Assembly (NCBI GenBank): GCA_964020085.1
Contig: OZ026600.1
Span: 11,381,348 to 11,445,347, forward strand
Origin: Micromussa lordhowensis
Lineage: Eukaryota > Cnidaria > Anthozoa > Scleractinia > Lobophylliidae
Direction: 5' to 3'
DNA length: 64,000 nt
A program made the position numbers and the translations under genes. Positions 12,101-26,381 of this stretch are shown here, piece after piece. Numbering within the stretch: position 1 is the stretch's first letter; each line of letters opens with the position of its first letter. The notes below the pieces were generated by a model that saw only the letters and a list, made by a program, of their open reading frames with translations, had not been told where the DNA came from and did no database searches.

Positions 12101-15100
12101 CAAAGCACTCCTGTTTTCGGTCCGGGTCCACATGCAAAGTTTCGGAGCTGCGCAAAATGTCACACTATGCTAACTAGCCCGATTGCTAATTAGCCGAGCT
12201 TGGTGCGCGTCGCAACTTTGCAAACTAATGGCACCAAAGCACTCCCGGGGTCGGTCCGAGTCCACATGCAAAGTTTCGAAGCAGCGAAAAATGTCACACT
12301 ATGCCAATTAGGCCAGCAGATGCCCGGGTGCGGCCGGCTGGCCTCCTTGTTAGCCGAGCTTGGCGTGCTTCGCAACTTTGCAAACTAATGGCACCAAAGC
12401 ACTCCCGGGGTCGGTCCGGGTCCACATGCAAAGTTTCGGAGCTGCGCAAAATGTCACACTATGCTAACCAGTCGGATTGCTAGTTAGCCGAGCTTGGCGC
12501 GCGTCGCAACTTTCCAAACTAATGGCACCAAAGCACTCCCGGGGTCGGTCCGGGTCCATATGCAAAGTTTCGGAGCTGCGCAAATTGTGACACTATGCTA
12601 ACCAGCCCGATTGCTAATTAGCCGAGCTTGGCGCACGTCGCAACTTTGCAAACTAATGGCACCAAAGCACTCCCGGGGTCGGTCCGAGTCCACATGCAAA
12701 GTTTCGGAGCTGCGGAAAATGTCATACTATGCTTACCAGCCCGATTGCTAATGAGCCGAGCTTGGCGCGCGTCGCAACCTTGCAAACTAATGGCACCAAA
12801 GCACTCCCGGGGTCGGTCCGAGTCCACATGCAAAGTTTCGGAGCAGCGAAAAATGTCACACTGTGCCAACCAGCCCGGCAGATGCCCTGGTGCAGCCGGC
12901 TGGCTGCCTCGTTAGCCAAGCTTGGCGCACGTCGCAACTTTGCAAACTAATGGCACCAAAGCACTCCCGGGGTCGGTCCGGGTCCACATGCAAAGTTTTG
13001 GAGCTGCGCAAAATGTCACACTATGCTAAGCAGCCCGATTGCTAATTAGCTGAGCTTGGCGCACGTCGCAACTTTTCAAACTAATGGCACCAAAGCACTC
13101 GCGGGGTCGGTCCGAGTCCTCATGCAAAGTTTCGGAGCTGCGCAAAATGTCACACTATGCTAACCAGCCTGGCAGATCCCCGGGTGCGGCCGGCTGGCTG
13201 CCTCGTTAGCCGAGCTTGGCGCGCGTTGCAACTTTGCAAACTAATGGCACGAAAGCACTCCCGGGGTCGGTCCGGGTCCACATGCAAAGTTTCGGAGCTG
13301 CGCAAATTGTGACACTATGCTAACCAGCCTGATTGCTAATTAGCCGAGCTTGGCGCGCGTCGCAACTTTGCAAACTACTGGCAGCAAAGCACTCCCGGGG
13401 TCGGTCCAAGTCCACATGCAAAGTTTCGGAGCTGCGCAAAATGTCACACTATGCCAACCAGCCCGGCAGATGCCCGGGTGCAGCCGGCTGGCTGCCTTGT
13501 TAGCCGAGCTTGGCGCGCGTCGCCACTTTGCAAACTAATGGCACCAAAGCACTCCCGGGGTCGGTCTGGGTCCACATGCAAAGTTTCGGAGCTGCACAAA
13601 TTGTGACACTATGCTAACCAGGCCGATTGCTAATTAGCCGAGCTTGGCGCGCGTCGCAACTTTGCAAACTAATGGCACCAAAGCACTCCCGAGGTCGGTC
13701 CGAGTCCACATGCAAAGTTTGGAAGCTGCGCAAACTGTCACACTATGCTAACCAGCCCGGCAGATCCCCGGGTGCGGCCGGCTGGCTGCCTCGTTAGCCG
13801 AGCTTGGCGTGCATCGTAACTTTGCAAACTAATGGCACCAAAGCACTCCCGGGGTCGGTCCGAGTCCAATATGGAAAGTTTCGGAGCTGCGCAAAATGTC
13901 ACACTGTGCTAACCAGGCCGGCAGATCCCCAGGTGTGGCCGGCTGGCTGCCTCGTTAGTCGAGCTTTGCGCGCATCGCAGCTTTGCAAAGTAATGGCACC
14001 AAAGCACTCCCGGGGTCGGTCCAGGTCCACATGCAAAGTTTCGGAGCTGCGCAATATGTTACACTATGCTAGCCAGCCCGATTGCTAATTAGTCGAGCTT
14101 GTCGCGCGTCGCAACTTCGCAAACTAGTGGCAGCAAAGCACTCCCGGGGTCGGTCCGGGTCCACATGCAAAGTTTCGGAGCTGCGCAATATGTCACACTA
14201 TCCTAAGAAGCCCAATTGCTAATTAGCCGAGCTTTGCGCGCGTCGCAATTTTGCAAACTAATGGCACCCAAGCACTCCCGGGGTCGGTCCAAGTCCACAT
14301 GCAAAGTTTCGGAGCTTCGCAAAAGGTCACACTATGCTAACCAGCCCGGCCCATCCCCGGGTGCGGCCGGCCAGCTGCCTCGTTAGTCGAGCTTGGTGCG
14401 CGTCGCAACTTTGCAAACTAATGGCACCAAAGTACTCCCGGGGTCGGTCCGGGTCCACATGCAAAGTTTCGGAGCTGCGCAAAATGTCACACTATGCTAA
14501 CCAGCCCGATTGCTAATAAGCCGAGCTTGGCGCGTGTCGCAACTTTGCAAACTAACGGCACCAAAGCACTCCCGGGGTCGGTCCAAGTCCACATGCAAAG
14601 TTTCGGAGCTGTGCAAAATATCACACTATGCTAACCAGCCCGATTGCTAATTAGCCGAGCTTGGCGCGCGTTGCAACTTTGCAAACTAATGGCACCAAAG
14701 CACTCCCCGGGTCAGTCCGGGTCCACATGCAAAGTTTCGGAGCTGCGCAAAATGTCACACTATGCCAACCAGCCCGGCAGATGCCCGGGTGCAGCCGGCT
14801 GGCTGCCTTGTTAGCCGAGCTTGGCGCGCGTCGCAACTTTGAAAACTAATGGCACCAAAGCACTCCCGGGGTCGGTCCGGGTCCAGATGCAGAGTTTCGG
14901 AGCGGCGCAAAATGTCACACTATGCTAACCAGCCCGATTGCTAATAAGCCAAGCTTGGCGCGTGTCGCAACTTTGCAAACTAATGGCACCAAAGCACTCC
15001 CGTGGTCTGTCCGAGTCCACATGCAAAGTTTCGGAGCTGTGCAAAATATCACACTATGCTAACCAGCCCGATTGCTAATTAGCCGAGCTTGGCGCGCGTT

Positions 15101-15482
15101 GCAACTTTGCAAACTAATGGCACCGAAGCACTCCCGGGGTCTGTCCGGGTCCACATGCAAAGTTTCGGACCTGCGCAAAATGTCACACTATGCTAACCAG
15201 TCGGATTGCTAGTTAGCCGAGCTTGGCGCGCGTCGCAACTTTGCAAACTAATGGCACCAAAGCACTCCCGGGGTCGGTCCGGGTGCATATGCAAAGTTTT
15301 GGAGCTGCACAAAATGTCACACTATGCTAACTAGCCCGATTGCTAATTAGCCGAGCTTGGCGCGCGTCGCAACTTTGCAAACTAATGGCACCAAAGCACT
15401 CCCGGGGTTGGTCCGAGTCCACATGCAAAGTTTTGGAGCTGCACAAAATGTCACACTATGCTAACTAGCCCGATTGCTAATT
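9149..15482 (+). repeat. Lineage A unit A2 (6334 bp)
   Basis: A2 runs parallel to A1 at offset 7268 up to about 11630, then at 6813 up to about 15150. The step of 455 bp equals L160 + L161 + S134, so the block equivalent to 4362-4816 of A1 is absent. The last 402 bp (15081-15482) are three S monomers where A1 has 881 bp of mixed S and L, so the unit end was rearranged separately. Confidence 0.85.
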
Positions 15483-18400
15483 AGCCGAGCTTGGCGCGCG
15501 TCGCAACTTTGCAAACTAATGGCACCAAAGCACTCCCGGGGTTGGTCCGAGTCCACATGCAAAGTTTTGGACCAGCAAAAAATGTCACACTATGCCAATT
15601 AGCCCAGCAGATGCCCGGGTGCGGCCGGCTGGCTGCCTTGTTAGCCGAGCTTGGCGTGCGTCACAACTTTGCAAACTAATGGCACCAAAGCACTCCCGGG
15701 GTCGGTCCGGGTCCACATGCAAAGTTTCGGACCTGCGCAAAATGTCACACTATGCTAACCAGTCGGATTGCTAGTTAGCCGAGCTTGGCGCGCGTCGCAA
15801 CTTTGCAAACTAATGGCACCAAAGCACTCCCGGGGTCGGTCCAGGTGCATATGCAAAGTTTCGGAGCTGCGCAAATTGTGACACTATGCTAACCAGCCCG
15901 ATTGCTAATTAGCCGAGCTTGGCGCACGTCGCAACTTTGCAAACTAATGGCACCAAAGCACTCCAGGGGTCGGTCCGGGTCCACATGCAAAGTTTCGGAC
16001 CTGCGCAAAATGTCACACTATGCTAACCAGTCGGATTGCTAGTTAGCCGAGCTTGGCGCGCGTCGCAACTTTGCAAACTAATGGCACCAAAGCACTCCCG
16101 GGGTCGGTCCGGGTGCATATGCAAAGTTTCGGAGCTGCGCAAATTGTGACACTATGCTAACCAGCCCGATTGCTAATTAGCCGAGCTTGGCGCACGTCGC
16201 AACTTTGCAAACTAATGGCACCAAAGCACTACAGGGGTCGGTCCGGGTCCACATGCAAAGTTTTGGAGCTGCACAAAATGTCACACTATGCTAACTAGCC
16301 CGATTGCTAATTAGCCGAGCTTGGCGCGCGTCGCACCTTTGCAAACTAATGGCACCAAAGCACTCCCAGGGTCGGTCCGAGTCCACATCCAAAGTTTTGG
16401 AGCAGCGAAAAATGTCACACTGTGCCAACCAGCCCAGCAGATGCCCGGGTGCAGCCGGCTGGCTGCCTCGTTAGCCGAGCTTGGCGCGCGTCGCAACTTT
16501 GCAAACTAATGGCACCAAAGCACTCCCAGGGTCGGTCCGGGTCCACATGCAAAGTTTTGGAGCTGCGCAAAATGTCACACTATGCTAACCAGCCCGATTG
16601 CTAATTAGCCGAGCTTGGCGCGCGTCGCAACTTTTCAAACTAATGGAACCAAAGCACTCCCGGGGTCGGTCCAAGTCCACATGCAAAGTTTCGGAGCTGC
16701 GCAAAATGTCACACTATGCTAACCAGCCCAGGAGATGCCCGGGTGCTGCCTGCTGGCTGCCTCGTTAGCCGAGCTTGGCGCACGTCGCAAGTTTGCAAAC
16801 TAATGGCACCAAAGCACTCCCGGGGTTGGTCCGAGTCCACATGCAAAGTTTGGGAGCTGCGCATAATGTCACGCTTTTCTAACCAGCCCGGTAGATGCCC
16901 GGGTGCAGCCGGCTGGTTGCCTCGTTAGCTGGGCTTGGCGCACGTCGCAACTTTGCAAACTAATGCCACCAAAGCAATCCTGGGGTCGGTCCGGGTCCAC
17001 ATGCAAAGTTTCGGAGCTGCGCAAAATGTCACACTATGCTAACCAGCCCGATTGCCAATTGCTTGGCGCGCATCGCAACTTTGCAAACTAATGGCACCAA
17101 AGCACTCCCGGCGTCGCTCCGAGTCCACATGCAAAGTTTCGAAGCTGCGCAAACTGTCACACTATGCTAACCAGCCCGGCAGATCCCCGGGTGCGGCCGG
17201 CTGCCTGCCTCGTTAGCCGAGCTTGGCGCGCGTCGCAACTTTGCAAACTTATGGCACCAAAGCACTCCCGGGGTCGTTCCGAGTCCAATATGCAAAGTTT
17301 CGGAGCTGCGCAAAATGTCACACTGTGCTAACCAGGCCGGCAGATCCCCAGGTGTGGCCGGCTGGCTGCCTCGTTAGTCGAGCTTTGCGCGCATCGCAAC
17401 TTTGCAAAGTAATGGCACCAAAGCACTCCCTGGGTCGGTCCAGGTCCACATGCAAAGTTTCGGAGCTGCGCAATATGTCACACTATGGTAACCAGCCGGA
17501 TTGCTAATTAGCCGAGCTTGGCGCGCGTCGCAACTTTGCAAACTAGTGGCAGCAAAGCACTCCCGGGGTCAGTCCGGGTCCACATGCAAAGTTTCGGAGC
17601 TGCGCAAAATGTCACACTATGCCAACCAGCCCGGCAGATGCCCGGGTGCAGCCGGCTGGCTGCCTTGTTAGCCGAGCTTGGCGCGCGTCGCAACTTTGCA
17701 AACTAATGGCACCAAAGCACTCCCGGCGTCGCTCCGAGTCCACATGCAAAGTTTCGAAGCTGCGCAAACTGTCACACTATGCTAACCAGCCCGGCAGATC
17801 CCCGGGTGCAGCCGGCTGGATGCCTCGTTAGCCGAGCTTGGCGCGCGTCGTAACTTTGCAAACTAATGGCACCAAAGCACTCCCGGGGTCGGTCCGAGTC
17901 CAATATGCAAAGTTTCGGAGCTGCGCAAAATGTCACACTGTGCTAACCAGGCCGGCAGATCCCCAGGTGTGGCCGGCTGGCTGCCTCGTTAGTCGAGCTT
18001 TGCGTGCATCGCAACTTTGCAAAGTAATGGCACCAAAGCACTCCCGGGGTCGGTCCAGGTCCACATGCAAAGTTTCAGAGCTGCGCAATATGTCACACTA
18101 TGCTAACCAGCCCAATTGCTAATTAGTCGAGCTTGTCGCGCGTCGCAACTTTGCAAACTAGTGGCAGCAAAGCACTCCCGGGGTCGGTCCGGGTCCACAT
18201 GCAAAGTTTCGGAGCTGCGCAATATGTCACACTATCCTAAGAAGCCCGATTGCTAATTAGCCGAGCTTGGCGCGCGTCGCAATTTTGCAAACTAATGGAA
18301 CCAAAGCACTCCCGGGGTCGGTCCAAGTCCACATGCAAAGTTTCGGAGCTACGCAAAAGGTCACACTATGCTAACCAGCCCGGCCCATCCCCGGGTGCGG

Positions 18401-21400
18401 CCGGCTGGCTCCCTGGTTAGCCGAGCTTGGTGCGCGTCGCAACTTTGCAAACTAATGGCACCAAAGTACTCCCGGGGTCGGTCCGGGTCCACATGCAAAG
18501 TTTCGGAGCTGCGCAAAATGTCACACTATGCTAACCAGCCCGATTGCTAATTAGCCGAGCTTGGCTCACGTCGCAAATTTGCAAACTAATGGCACCAAAG
18601 CACTCCTGTTTTCGGTCCGGGTCCACATGCAAAGTTTCGGAGCTGCGCAAAATGTCACACTATGCTAACTAGCCCGATTGCTAATTAGCCGAGCTTGGTG
18701 CGCGTCGCAACTTTGCAAACTAATGGCACCAAAGCACTCCCGGGGTCGGTCCGAGTCCACATGCAAAGTTTCGAAGCAGCGAAAAATGTCACACTATGCC
18801 AATTAGGCCAGCAGATGCCCGGGTGCGGCCGGCTGGCCTCCTTGTTAGCCGAGCTTGGCGTGCTTCGCAACTTTGCAAACTAATGGCACCAAAGCACTCC
18901 CGGGGTCGGTCCGGGTCCACATGCAAAGTTTCGGAGCTGCGCAAAATGTCACACTATGCTAACCAGTCGGATTGCTAGTTAGCCGAGCTTGGCGCGCGTC
19001 GCAACTTTCCAAACTAATGGCACCAAAGCACTCCCGGGGTCGGTCCGGGTCCATATGCAAAGTTTCGGAGCTGCGCAAATTGTGACACTATGCTAACCAG
19101 CCCGATTGCTAATTAGCCGAGCTTGGCGCACGTCGCAACTTTGCAAACTAATGGCACCAAAGCACTCCCGGGGTCGGTCCGAGTCCACATGCAAAGTTTC
19201 GGAGCTGCGGAAAATGTCATACTATGCTTACCAGCCCGATTGCTAATGAGCCGAGCTTGGCGCGCGTCGCAACCTTGCAAACTAATGGCACCAAAGCACT
19301 CCCGGGGTCGGTCCGAGTCCACATGCAAAGTTTCGGAGCAGCGAAAAATGTCACACTGTGCCAACCAGCCCGGCAGATGCCCTGGTGCAGCCGGCTGGCT
19401 GCCTCGTTAGCCAAGCTTGGCGCACGTCGCAACTTTGCAAACTAATGGCACCAAAGCACTCCCGGGGTCGGTCCGGGTCCACATGCAAAGTTTTGGAGCT
19501 GCGCAAAATGTCACACTATGCTAAGCAGCCCGATTGCTAATTAGCTGAGCTTGGCGCACGTCGCAACTTTTCAAACTAATGGCACCAAAGCACTCGCGGG
19601 GTCGGTCCGAGTCCTCATGCAAAGTTTCGGAGCTGCGCAAAATGTCACACTATGCTAACCAGCCTGGCAGATCCCCGGGTGCGGCCGGCTGGCTGCCTCG
19701 TTAGCCGAGCTTGGCGCGCGTTGCAACTTTGCAAACTAATGGCACGAAAGCACTCCCGGGGTCGGTCCGGGTCCACATGCAAAGTTTCGGAGCTGCGCAA
19801 ATTGTGACACTATGCTAACCAGCCTGATTGCTAATTAGCCGAGCTTGGCGCGCGTCGCAACTTTGCAAACTACTGGCAGCAAAGCACTCCCGGGGTCGGT
19901 CCAAGTCCACATGCAAAGTTTCGGAGCTGCGCAAAATGTCACACTATGCCAACCAGCCCGGCAGATGCCCGGGTGCAGCCGGCTGGCTGCCTTGTTAGCC
20001 GAGCTTGGCGCGCGTCGCCACTTTGCAAACTAATGGCACCAAAGCACTCCCGGGGTCGGTCTGGGTGCATATGCAAAGTTTCGGAGCTGCACAAATTGTG
20101 ACACTATGCTAACCAGGCCGATTGCTAATTAGCCGAGCTTGGCGCGCGTCGCAACTTTGCAAACTAATGGCACCAAAGCACTCCCGAGGTCGGTCCGAGT
20201 CCACATGCAAAGTTTGGAAGCTGCGCAAACTGTCACACTATGCTAACCAGCCCGGCAGATCCCCGGGTGCGGCCGGCTGGCTGCCTCGTTAGCCGAGCTT
20301 GGCGTGCATCGTAACTTTGCAAACTAATGGCACCAAAGCACTCCCGGGGTCGGTCCGAGTCCAATATGGAAAGTTTCGGAGCTGCGCAAAATGTCACACT
20401 GTGCTAACCAGGCCGGCAGATCCCCAGGTGTGGCCGGCTGGCTGCCTCGTTAGTCGAGCTTTGCGCGCATCGCAGCTTTGCAAAGTAATGGCACCAAAGC
20501 ACTCCCGGGGTCGGTCCAGGTCCACATGCAAAGTTTCGGAGCTGCGCAATATGTTACACTATGCTAGCCAGCCCGATTGCTAATTAGTCGAGCTTGTCGC
20601 GCGTCGCAACTTCGCAAACTAGTGGCAGCAAAGCACTCCCGGGGTCGGTCCGGGTCCACATGCAAAGTTTCGGAGCTGCGCAATATGTCACACTATCCTA
20701 AGAAGCCCAATTGCTAATTAGCCGAGCTTTGCGCGCGTCGCAATTTTGCAAACTAATGGCACCCAAGCACTCCCGGGGTCGGTCCAAGTCCACATGCAAA
20801 GTTTCGGAGCTTCGCAAAAGGTCACACTATGCTAACCAGCCCGGCCCATCCCCGGGTGCGGCCGGCCAGCTGCCTCGTTAGCCGAGCTTGGCGCGCGTCG
20901 CAACTTTGCAAACTAATGGCACCAAAGTACTCCCGGGGTCGGTCCGGGTCCACATGCAAAGTTTCGGAGCTGCGCAAAATCTCACACTATGCTAACCAGT
21001 CGGATTGCTAGTTAGCCGAGCTTGGCTCGCGTCGCAACTTTTTAAACTAATGGCACCAAAGCACTCCCGGGGTTGGCCCGAGTCCACACGCAAAGTTTCG
21101 GAGCTGCGCAAAATGTCACACTATGCTAACTAGCCCGATTGCTAATTAGCCGAGGTTGGCGCGCGTCGCAACTTTGCAAACTAATGGCACCAAAGCACTC
21201 CCGGGGTTGGTCCGAGTCCACATGCAAAGTTTCGGAGCAGCAAAAAATGTCACACTATGCCAATTAGCCCAGCAGATGCCCGGGTGCGGCCGGCTGGCTG
21301 CCTTGTTAGCCGAGCTTAGCGTGCGTCACAACTTTGCAAACTAATGGCACCAAAGCACTCCCGGGGTCGGTCCGGGTCCACATGCAAAGTTTCGGACCTG

Positions 21401-21709
21401 CGCAAAATGTCACACTATGCTAACCAGTCGGATTGCTAGTTAGCCGAGCTTGGCGCGCGTCGCAACTTTGCAAACTAATGGCACCAAAGCACTCCCGGGG
21501 TCGGTCCGGGTGCATATGCAAAGTTTTGGAGCTGCGCAAATTGTGACACTATGCTAACCAGCCCGATTGCTAATTAGCCGAGCTTGGCGCACGTCGCAAC
21601 TTTGCAAACTAATGGTACCAAAGCACTCCAGGGGTCGGTCCGGGTCCACATGCAAAGTTTTGGAGCTGCACAAAATGTCACACTATGCTAACTAGCCCGA
21701 TTGCTAATT
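15483..21709 (+). repeat. Lineage A unit A3 (6227 bp)
   Basis: A3 matches A2 at offset 6334, then 6040 after loss of one S+L pair (294 bp) near 16500. It keeps the 455-bp block that A2 lacks and matches A1 there at offset 13308 (4522 to 17830). Its tail from 20880 matches A0 (offset 19829), so A3 is a mosaic that combines features of A1, A2 and A0. Confidence 0.83.
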
Positions 21710-24700
21710 AGCCGAGCTTGGCGCGCGTCGCAACTTTGCAAACTAATGGCACCAAAGCACTCCCGGGGTTGGTCCGAGTCCACATGCAAAGTTTTGGAGC
21801 AGCAAAAAATGTCACACTATGCCAATTAGCCCAGCAGATGCCCGGGTGCGGCCGGCTGGCTGCCTTGTTAGCCGAGCTTGGCGTGCGTCACAACTTTGCA
21901 AACTAATGGCACCAAAGCACTCCCGGGGTCGGTCCGGGTCCACATGCAAAGTTTCGGACCTGCGCAAAATGTCACACTATGCTAACCAGTCGGATTGCTA
22001 GTTAGCCGAGCTTGGCGCGCGTCGCAACTTTGCAAACTAATGGCACCAAAGCACTCCCGGGGTCGGTCCAGGTGCATATGCAAAGTTTCGGAGCTGCGCA
22101 AATTGTGACACTATGCTAACCAGCCCGATTGCTAATTAGCCGAGCTTGGCGCACGTCGCAACTTTGCAAACTAATGGCACCAAAGCACTCCAGGCGTCGG
22201 TCCGGGTCCACATGCAAAGTTTCGGACCTGCGCAAAATGTCACACTATGCTAACCAGTCGGATTGCTAGTTAGCCGAGCTTGGCGCGCGTCGCAACTTTG
22301 CAAACTAATGGCACCAAAGCACTCCCGGGGTCGGTCCGGGTGCATATGCAAAGTTTCGGAGCTGCGCAAATTGTGACACTATGCTAACCAGCCCGATTGC
22401 TAATTAGCCGAGCTTGGCGCACGTCGCAACTTTGCAAACTAATGGCACCAAAGCACTCCAGGGGTCGGTCCGGGTCCACATGCAAAGTTTTGGAGCTGCA
22501 CAAAATGTCACACTATGCTAACTAGCCCGATTGCTAATTAGCCGAGCTTGGCGCGCGTCGCACCTTTGCAAACTAATGGCACCAAAGCACTCCCAGGGTC
22601 GGTCCGAGTCCACATGCAAAGTTTTGGAGCAGCGAAAAATGTCACACTGTGCCAACCAGCCCAGCAGATGCCCGGGTGCAGCCGGCTGCCTGCCTCGTTA
22701 GCCGAGCTTGCCGCGCGTCGCAACTTTGCAAACTAATGGCACCAAAGCACACCCGGGGTCGGTCCGGGTCCACATGCAAAGTTTCGGAGCTGCGCAAAAT
22801 GTCACACTATGCTAACCAGCCCGATTGCTAATTAGCCGAGCTTGGCGCGCGTCGCAACTTTGCAAACTAATGGCACCAAAGCACTCCCGGGGTCGGTCCG
22901 AGTCCACATGCAAAGTTTCGGAGCAGCAAAAAATGTCACACTGTGCCAACCAGCCCGGCAGATGCCCTGGTGCAGCCGGCTGGCTGCCTCGTTAGCCGAG
23001 CTTGGCGCACGTCGCAACTTTGCAAACTAATGGCACCAAAGCACTCCCAGGGTCGGTCCGGGTCCACATGCAATTTTGGAGCTGCGCAAAATGTCACACT
23101 ATGCTAACCAGCCCGATTGCTAATTAGCCGAGCTTGGCGCGCATCGCAACTTTTCAAACTAATGGAACCAAAGCACTCCCAAGGTCGGTCCAAGTCCACA
23201 TGCAAAGTTTCGGAGCTGCGCAAAATGTCACACTATGCTAACCAGCCCGGCAGATGCCCGGGTGCTGCCTGCTGGCTGCCTCGTTAGCCGAGCTTGGCGC
23301 GCGTCGCAAGTTTGCAAACTAATGGCACCAAAGCACTCCCGGGGTTGGTCCGAGTCCACATGCAAAGTTTGGGAGCTGCGCATAATGTCACACTTTTCTA
23401 ACCAGCCCGGTAGATGCCCGGGTGCGGCCGGCTGGTTGCCTCGTTAGCTGGGCTTGGCGCACGTCGCAACTTTGCAAACTAATGCCACCAAAGCAATCCT
23501 GGGGTCGGTCCGGGTCCACATGCAAAGTTTCGGAGCTGCGCAAAATGTCACACTATGCTAACCAGCCCGATTGCCAATTGCTTGGCGTGCGTCGCAACTT
23601 TGCAAACTAATGGCACCAAAGCACTCCCGGCGTCGCTCCGAGTCCACATGCAAAGTTTCGAAGCTGCGCAAACTGTCACACTATGCTAACCAGCCCGGCA
23701 GATCCCCGGGTGCGGCCGGCTGCCTGCCTCGTTAGCCGAGCTTGGCGCGCGTCGCAACTTTGCAAACTTATGGCACCAAAGCACTCCCGGGGTCGTTCCG
23801 AGTCCAATATGCAAAGTTTCGGAGCTGCGCAAAATGTCACACTGTGCTAACCAGGCCGGCAGATCCCCAGGTGTGGCCGGCTGGCTGCCTCGTTAGTCGA
23901 GCTTTGCGCGCATCGCAACTATGCAAAGTAATGGCACCAAAGCACTCCCTGGGTCGGTCCAGGTCCACATGCAAAGTTTCGGAGCTGCGCAATATGTCAC
24001 ACTATGGTAACCAGCCGGATTGCTAATTAGCCGAGCTTGGCGCGCGTCGCAACTTTGCAAACTAGTGGCAGCAAAGCACTCCCGGGGTCGGTCCGGGTCC
24101 ACATGCAAAGTTTCGGAGCTGCGCAAAATGTCACACTATGCCAACCAGCCCGGCAGATGCCCGGGTGCAGCCGGCTGGCTGCCTTGTTAGCCGAGCTTGG
24201 CGCGCGTCGCAACTTTGCAAACTAATGGCACCAAAGCACTCCCGGCGTCGCTCCGAGTCCACATGCAAAGTTTCGAAGCTGCGCAAACTGTCACACTATG
24301 CTAACCAGCCCGGCAGATCCCCGGGTGCGGCCGGCTGGATGCCTCGTTAGCCGAGCTTGGCGCGCGTCGTAACTTTGCAAACTAATGGCACCAAAGCACT
24401 CCCGGGGTCGGTCCGAGTCCAATATGCAAAGTTTCGGAGCTGCGCAAAATGTCACACTGTGCTAACCAGGCCGGCAGATCCCCAGGTGTGGCCGGCTGGC
24501 TGCCTCGTTAGTCGAGCTTTGCGTGCATTGCAACTTTGCAAAGTAATGGCACCAAAGCACTCCCGGGGTCGGTCCAGGTCCACATGCAAAGTTTCGGAGC
24601 TGCGCAATATGTCACACTATGCTAACCAGCCCAATTGCTAATTAGTCGAGCTTGTCGCGCGTCGCAATTTTGCAAACTAATGGAACCAAAGCACTCCCGG

Positions 24701-26381
24701 GGTCGGTCCAAGTCCACATGCAAAGTTTCGGAGCTACGCAAAAGGTCACACTATGCTAACCAGCCCGGCCCATCCCCGGGTGCGGCCGGCTGGCTCCCTG
24801 GTTAGCCGAGCTTGGTGCGCGTCGCAACTTTGCAAACTAATGGCACCAAAGTACTCCCGGGGTCGGTCCGGGTCCACATGCAAAGTTTCGGAGCTGCGCA
24901 AAATGTCACACTATGCTAACCAGCCCGATTGCTAATTAGCCGAGCTTGGCTCACGTTGCAAATTTGCAAACTAATGGCACCAAAGCACTCCTGTTTTCGG
25001 TCCGGGTCCACATGCAAAGTTTCGGAGCTGCGCAAAATGTCACACTATGCTAACTAGCCCGATTGCTAATTAGCCGAGCTTGGTGCGCGTCGCAACTTTG
25101 CAAACTAATGGCACCAAAGCACTCCCGGGGTCGGTCCGAGTCCACATGCAAAGTTTCGAAGCAGCGAAAAATGTCACACTATGCCAATTAGGCCAGCAGA
25201 TGCCCGGGTGCGGCCGGCTGGCCTCCTTGTTAGCCGAGCTTGGCGTGCTTCGCAACTTTGCAAACTAATGGCACCAAAGCACTCCCGGGGTCGGTCCGGG
25301 TCCACATGCAAAGTTTCGGAGCTGCGCAAAATGTCACACTATGCTAACCAGTCGGATTGCTAGTTAGCCGAGCTTGGCGCGCGTCGCAACTTTCCAAACT
25401 AATGGCACCAAAGCACTCTCGGGGTCGGTCCGGGTCCATATGCAAAGTTTCGGAGCTGCGCAAATTGTGACACTATGCTAACCAGCCCGATTGCTAATTA
25501 GCCGAGCTTGGCGCACGTCGCAACTTTGCAAACTAATGGCACCAAAGCACTCCCGGGGTCGGTCCGAGTCCACATGCAAAGTTTCGGAGCTGCGGAACAT
25601 GTCATACTATGCTTACCAGCCCGATTGCTAATGAGCCGAGCTTGGCGCGCGTCGCAACTTTGCAAACTAATGGCACCAAAGCACTCCCGGGGTCGGTCCG
25701 AGTCCACATGCAAAGTTTCGGAGCAGCGAAAAATGTCACACTGTGCCAACCAGCCCGGCAGATGCCCTGGTGCAGCCGGCTGGCTGCCTCGTTAGCCAAG
25801 CTTGGCGCACGTCGCAACTTTGCAAACTAATGGCACCAAAGCACTCCCGGGGTCGGTCCGGGTCCACATGCAAAGTTTTGGAGCTGCGCAAAATGTCACA
25901 CTATGCTAAGCAGCCCGATTGCTAATTAGCTGAGCTTGGCGCACGTCGCAACTTTTCAAACTAATGGCACCAAAGCACTCGCGGGGTCGGTCCGAGTCCT
26001 CATGCAAAGTTTCGGAGCTGCGCAAAATGTCACACTATGCTAACCAGCCTGGCAGATCCCCGGGTGCGGCCGGCTGGCTGCCTCGTTAGCCGAGCTTGGC
26101 GCGCGTTGCAACTTTGCAAACTAATGGCACGAAAGCACTCCCGGGGTCGGTCCGGGTCCACATGCAAAGTTTCGGAGCTGCGCAAATTGTGACACTATGC
26201 AAACCAGCCTGATTGCTAATTAGCCGAGCTTGGCGCGCGTCGCAACTTTGCAAACTAATGGCACCAAAGCACTCCCGGGGTCGGTCCAAGTCCACATGCA
26301 AAGTTTCGGAGCTGCGCAAAATGTCACACTATGCTAACCAGCCCGGCAGATGCCCGTCTGCGGCCGGCTGGCTGCCTCGTT
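21710..26381 (+). repeat. Lineage A unit A4 (truncated, joins lineage B)
   Basis: A4 matches A1 at offset 19829, then 19827 after a 2-bp loss at about 23072 (CATGCAATTTTGG), then 19693 after loss of one S monomer at 24644. Similarity to A1 runs to about 26222. The transition L monomer at 26222-26381 is not the A1 equivalent and closely resembles the one at 47465-47624, which also precedes a lineage B anchor. Confidence 0.82.
24644..24777 (+). repeat. Chimeric S monomer marking a 134-bp loss in A4
   Basis: The first part (AGTCGAGCTTGTCGCGCG) equals the monomer at 4817 in A1. The rest (GCAATTTTGCAAACTAATGG and AACC) equals the following monomer at 4951. Exactly one monomer is lost between them, so the exchange fell in about ten bases around CGCGTCGCAA. 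Confidence 0.85.
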
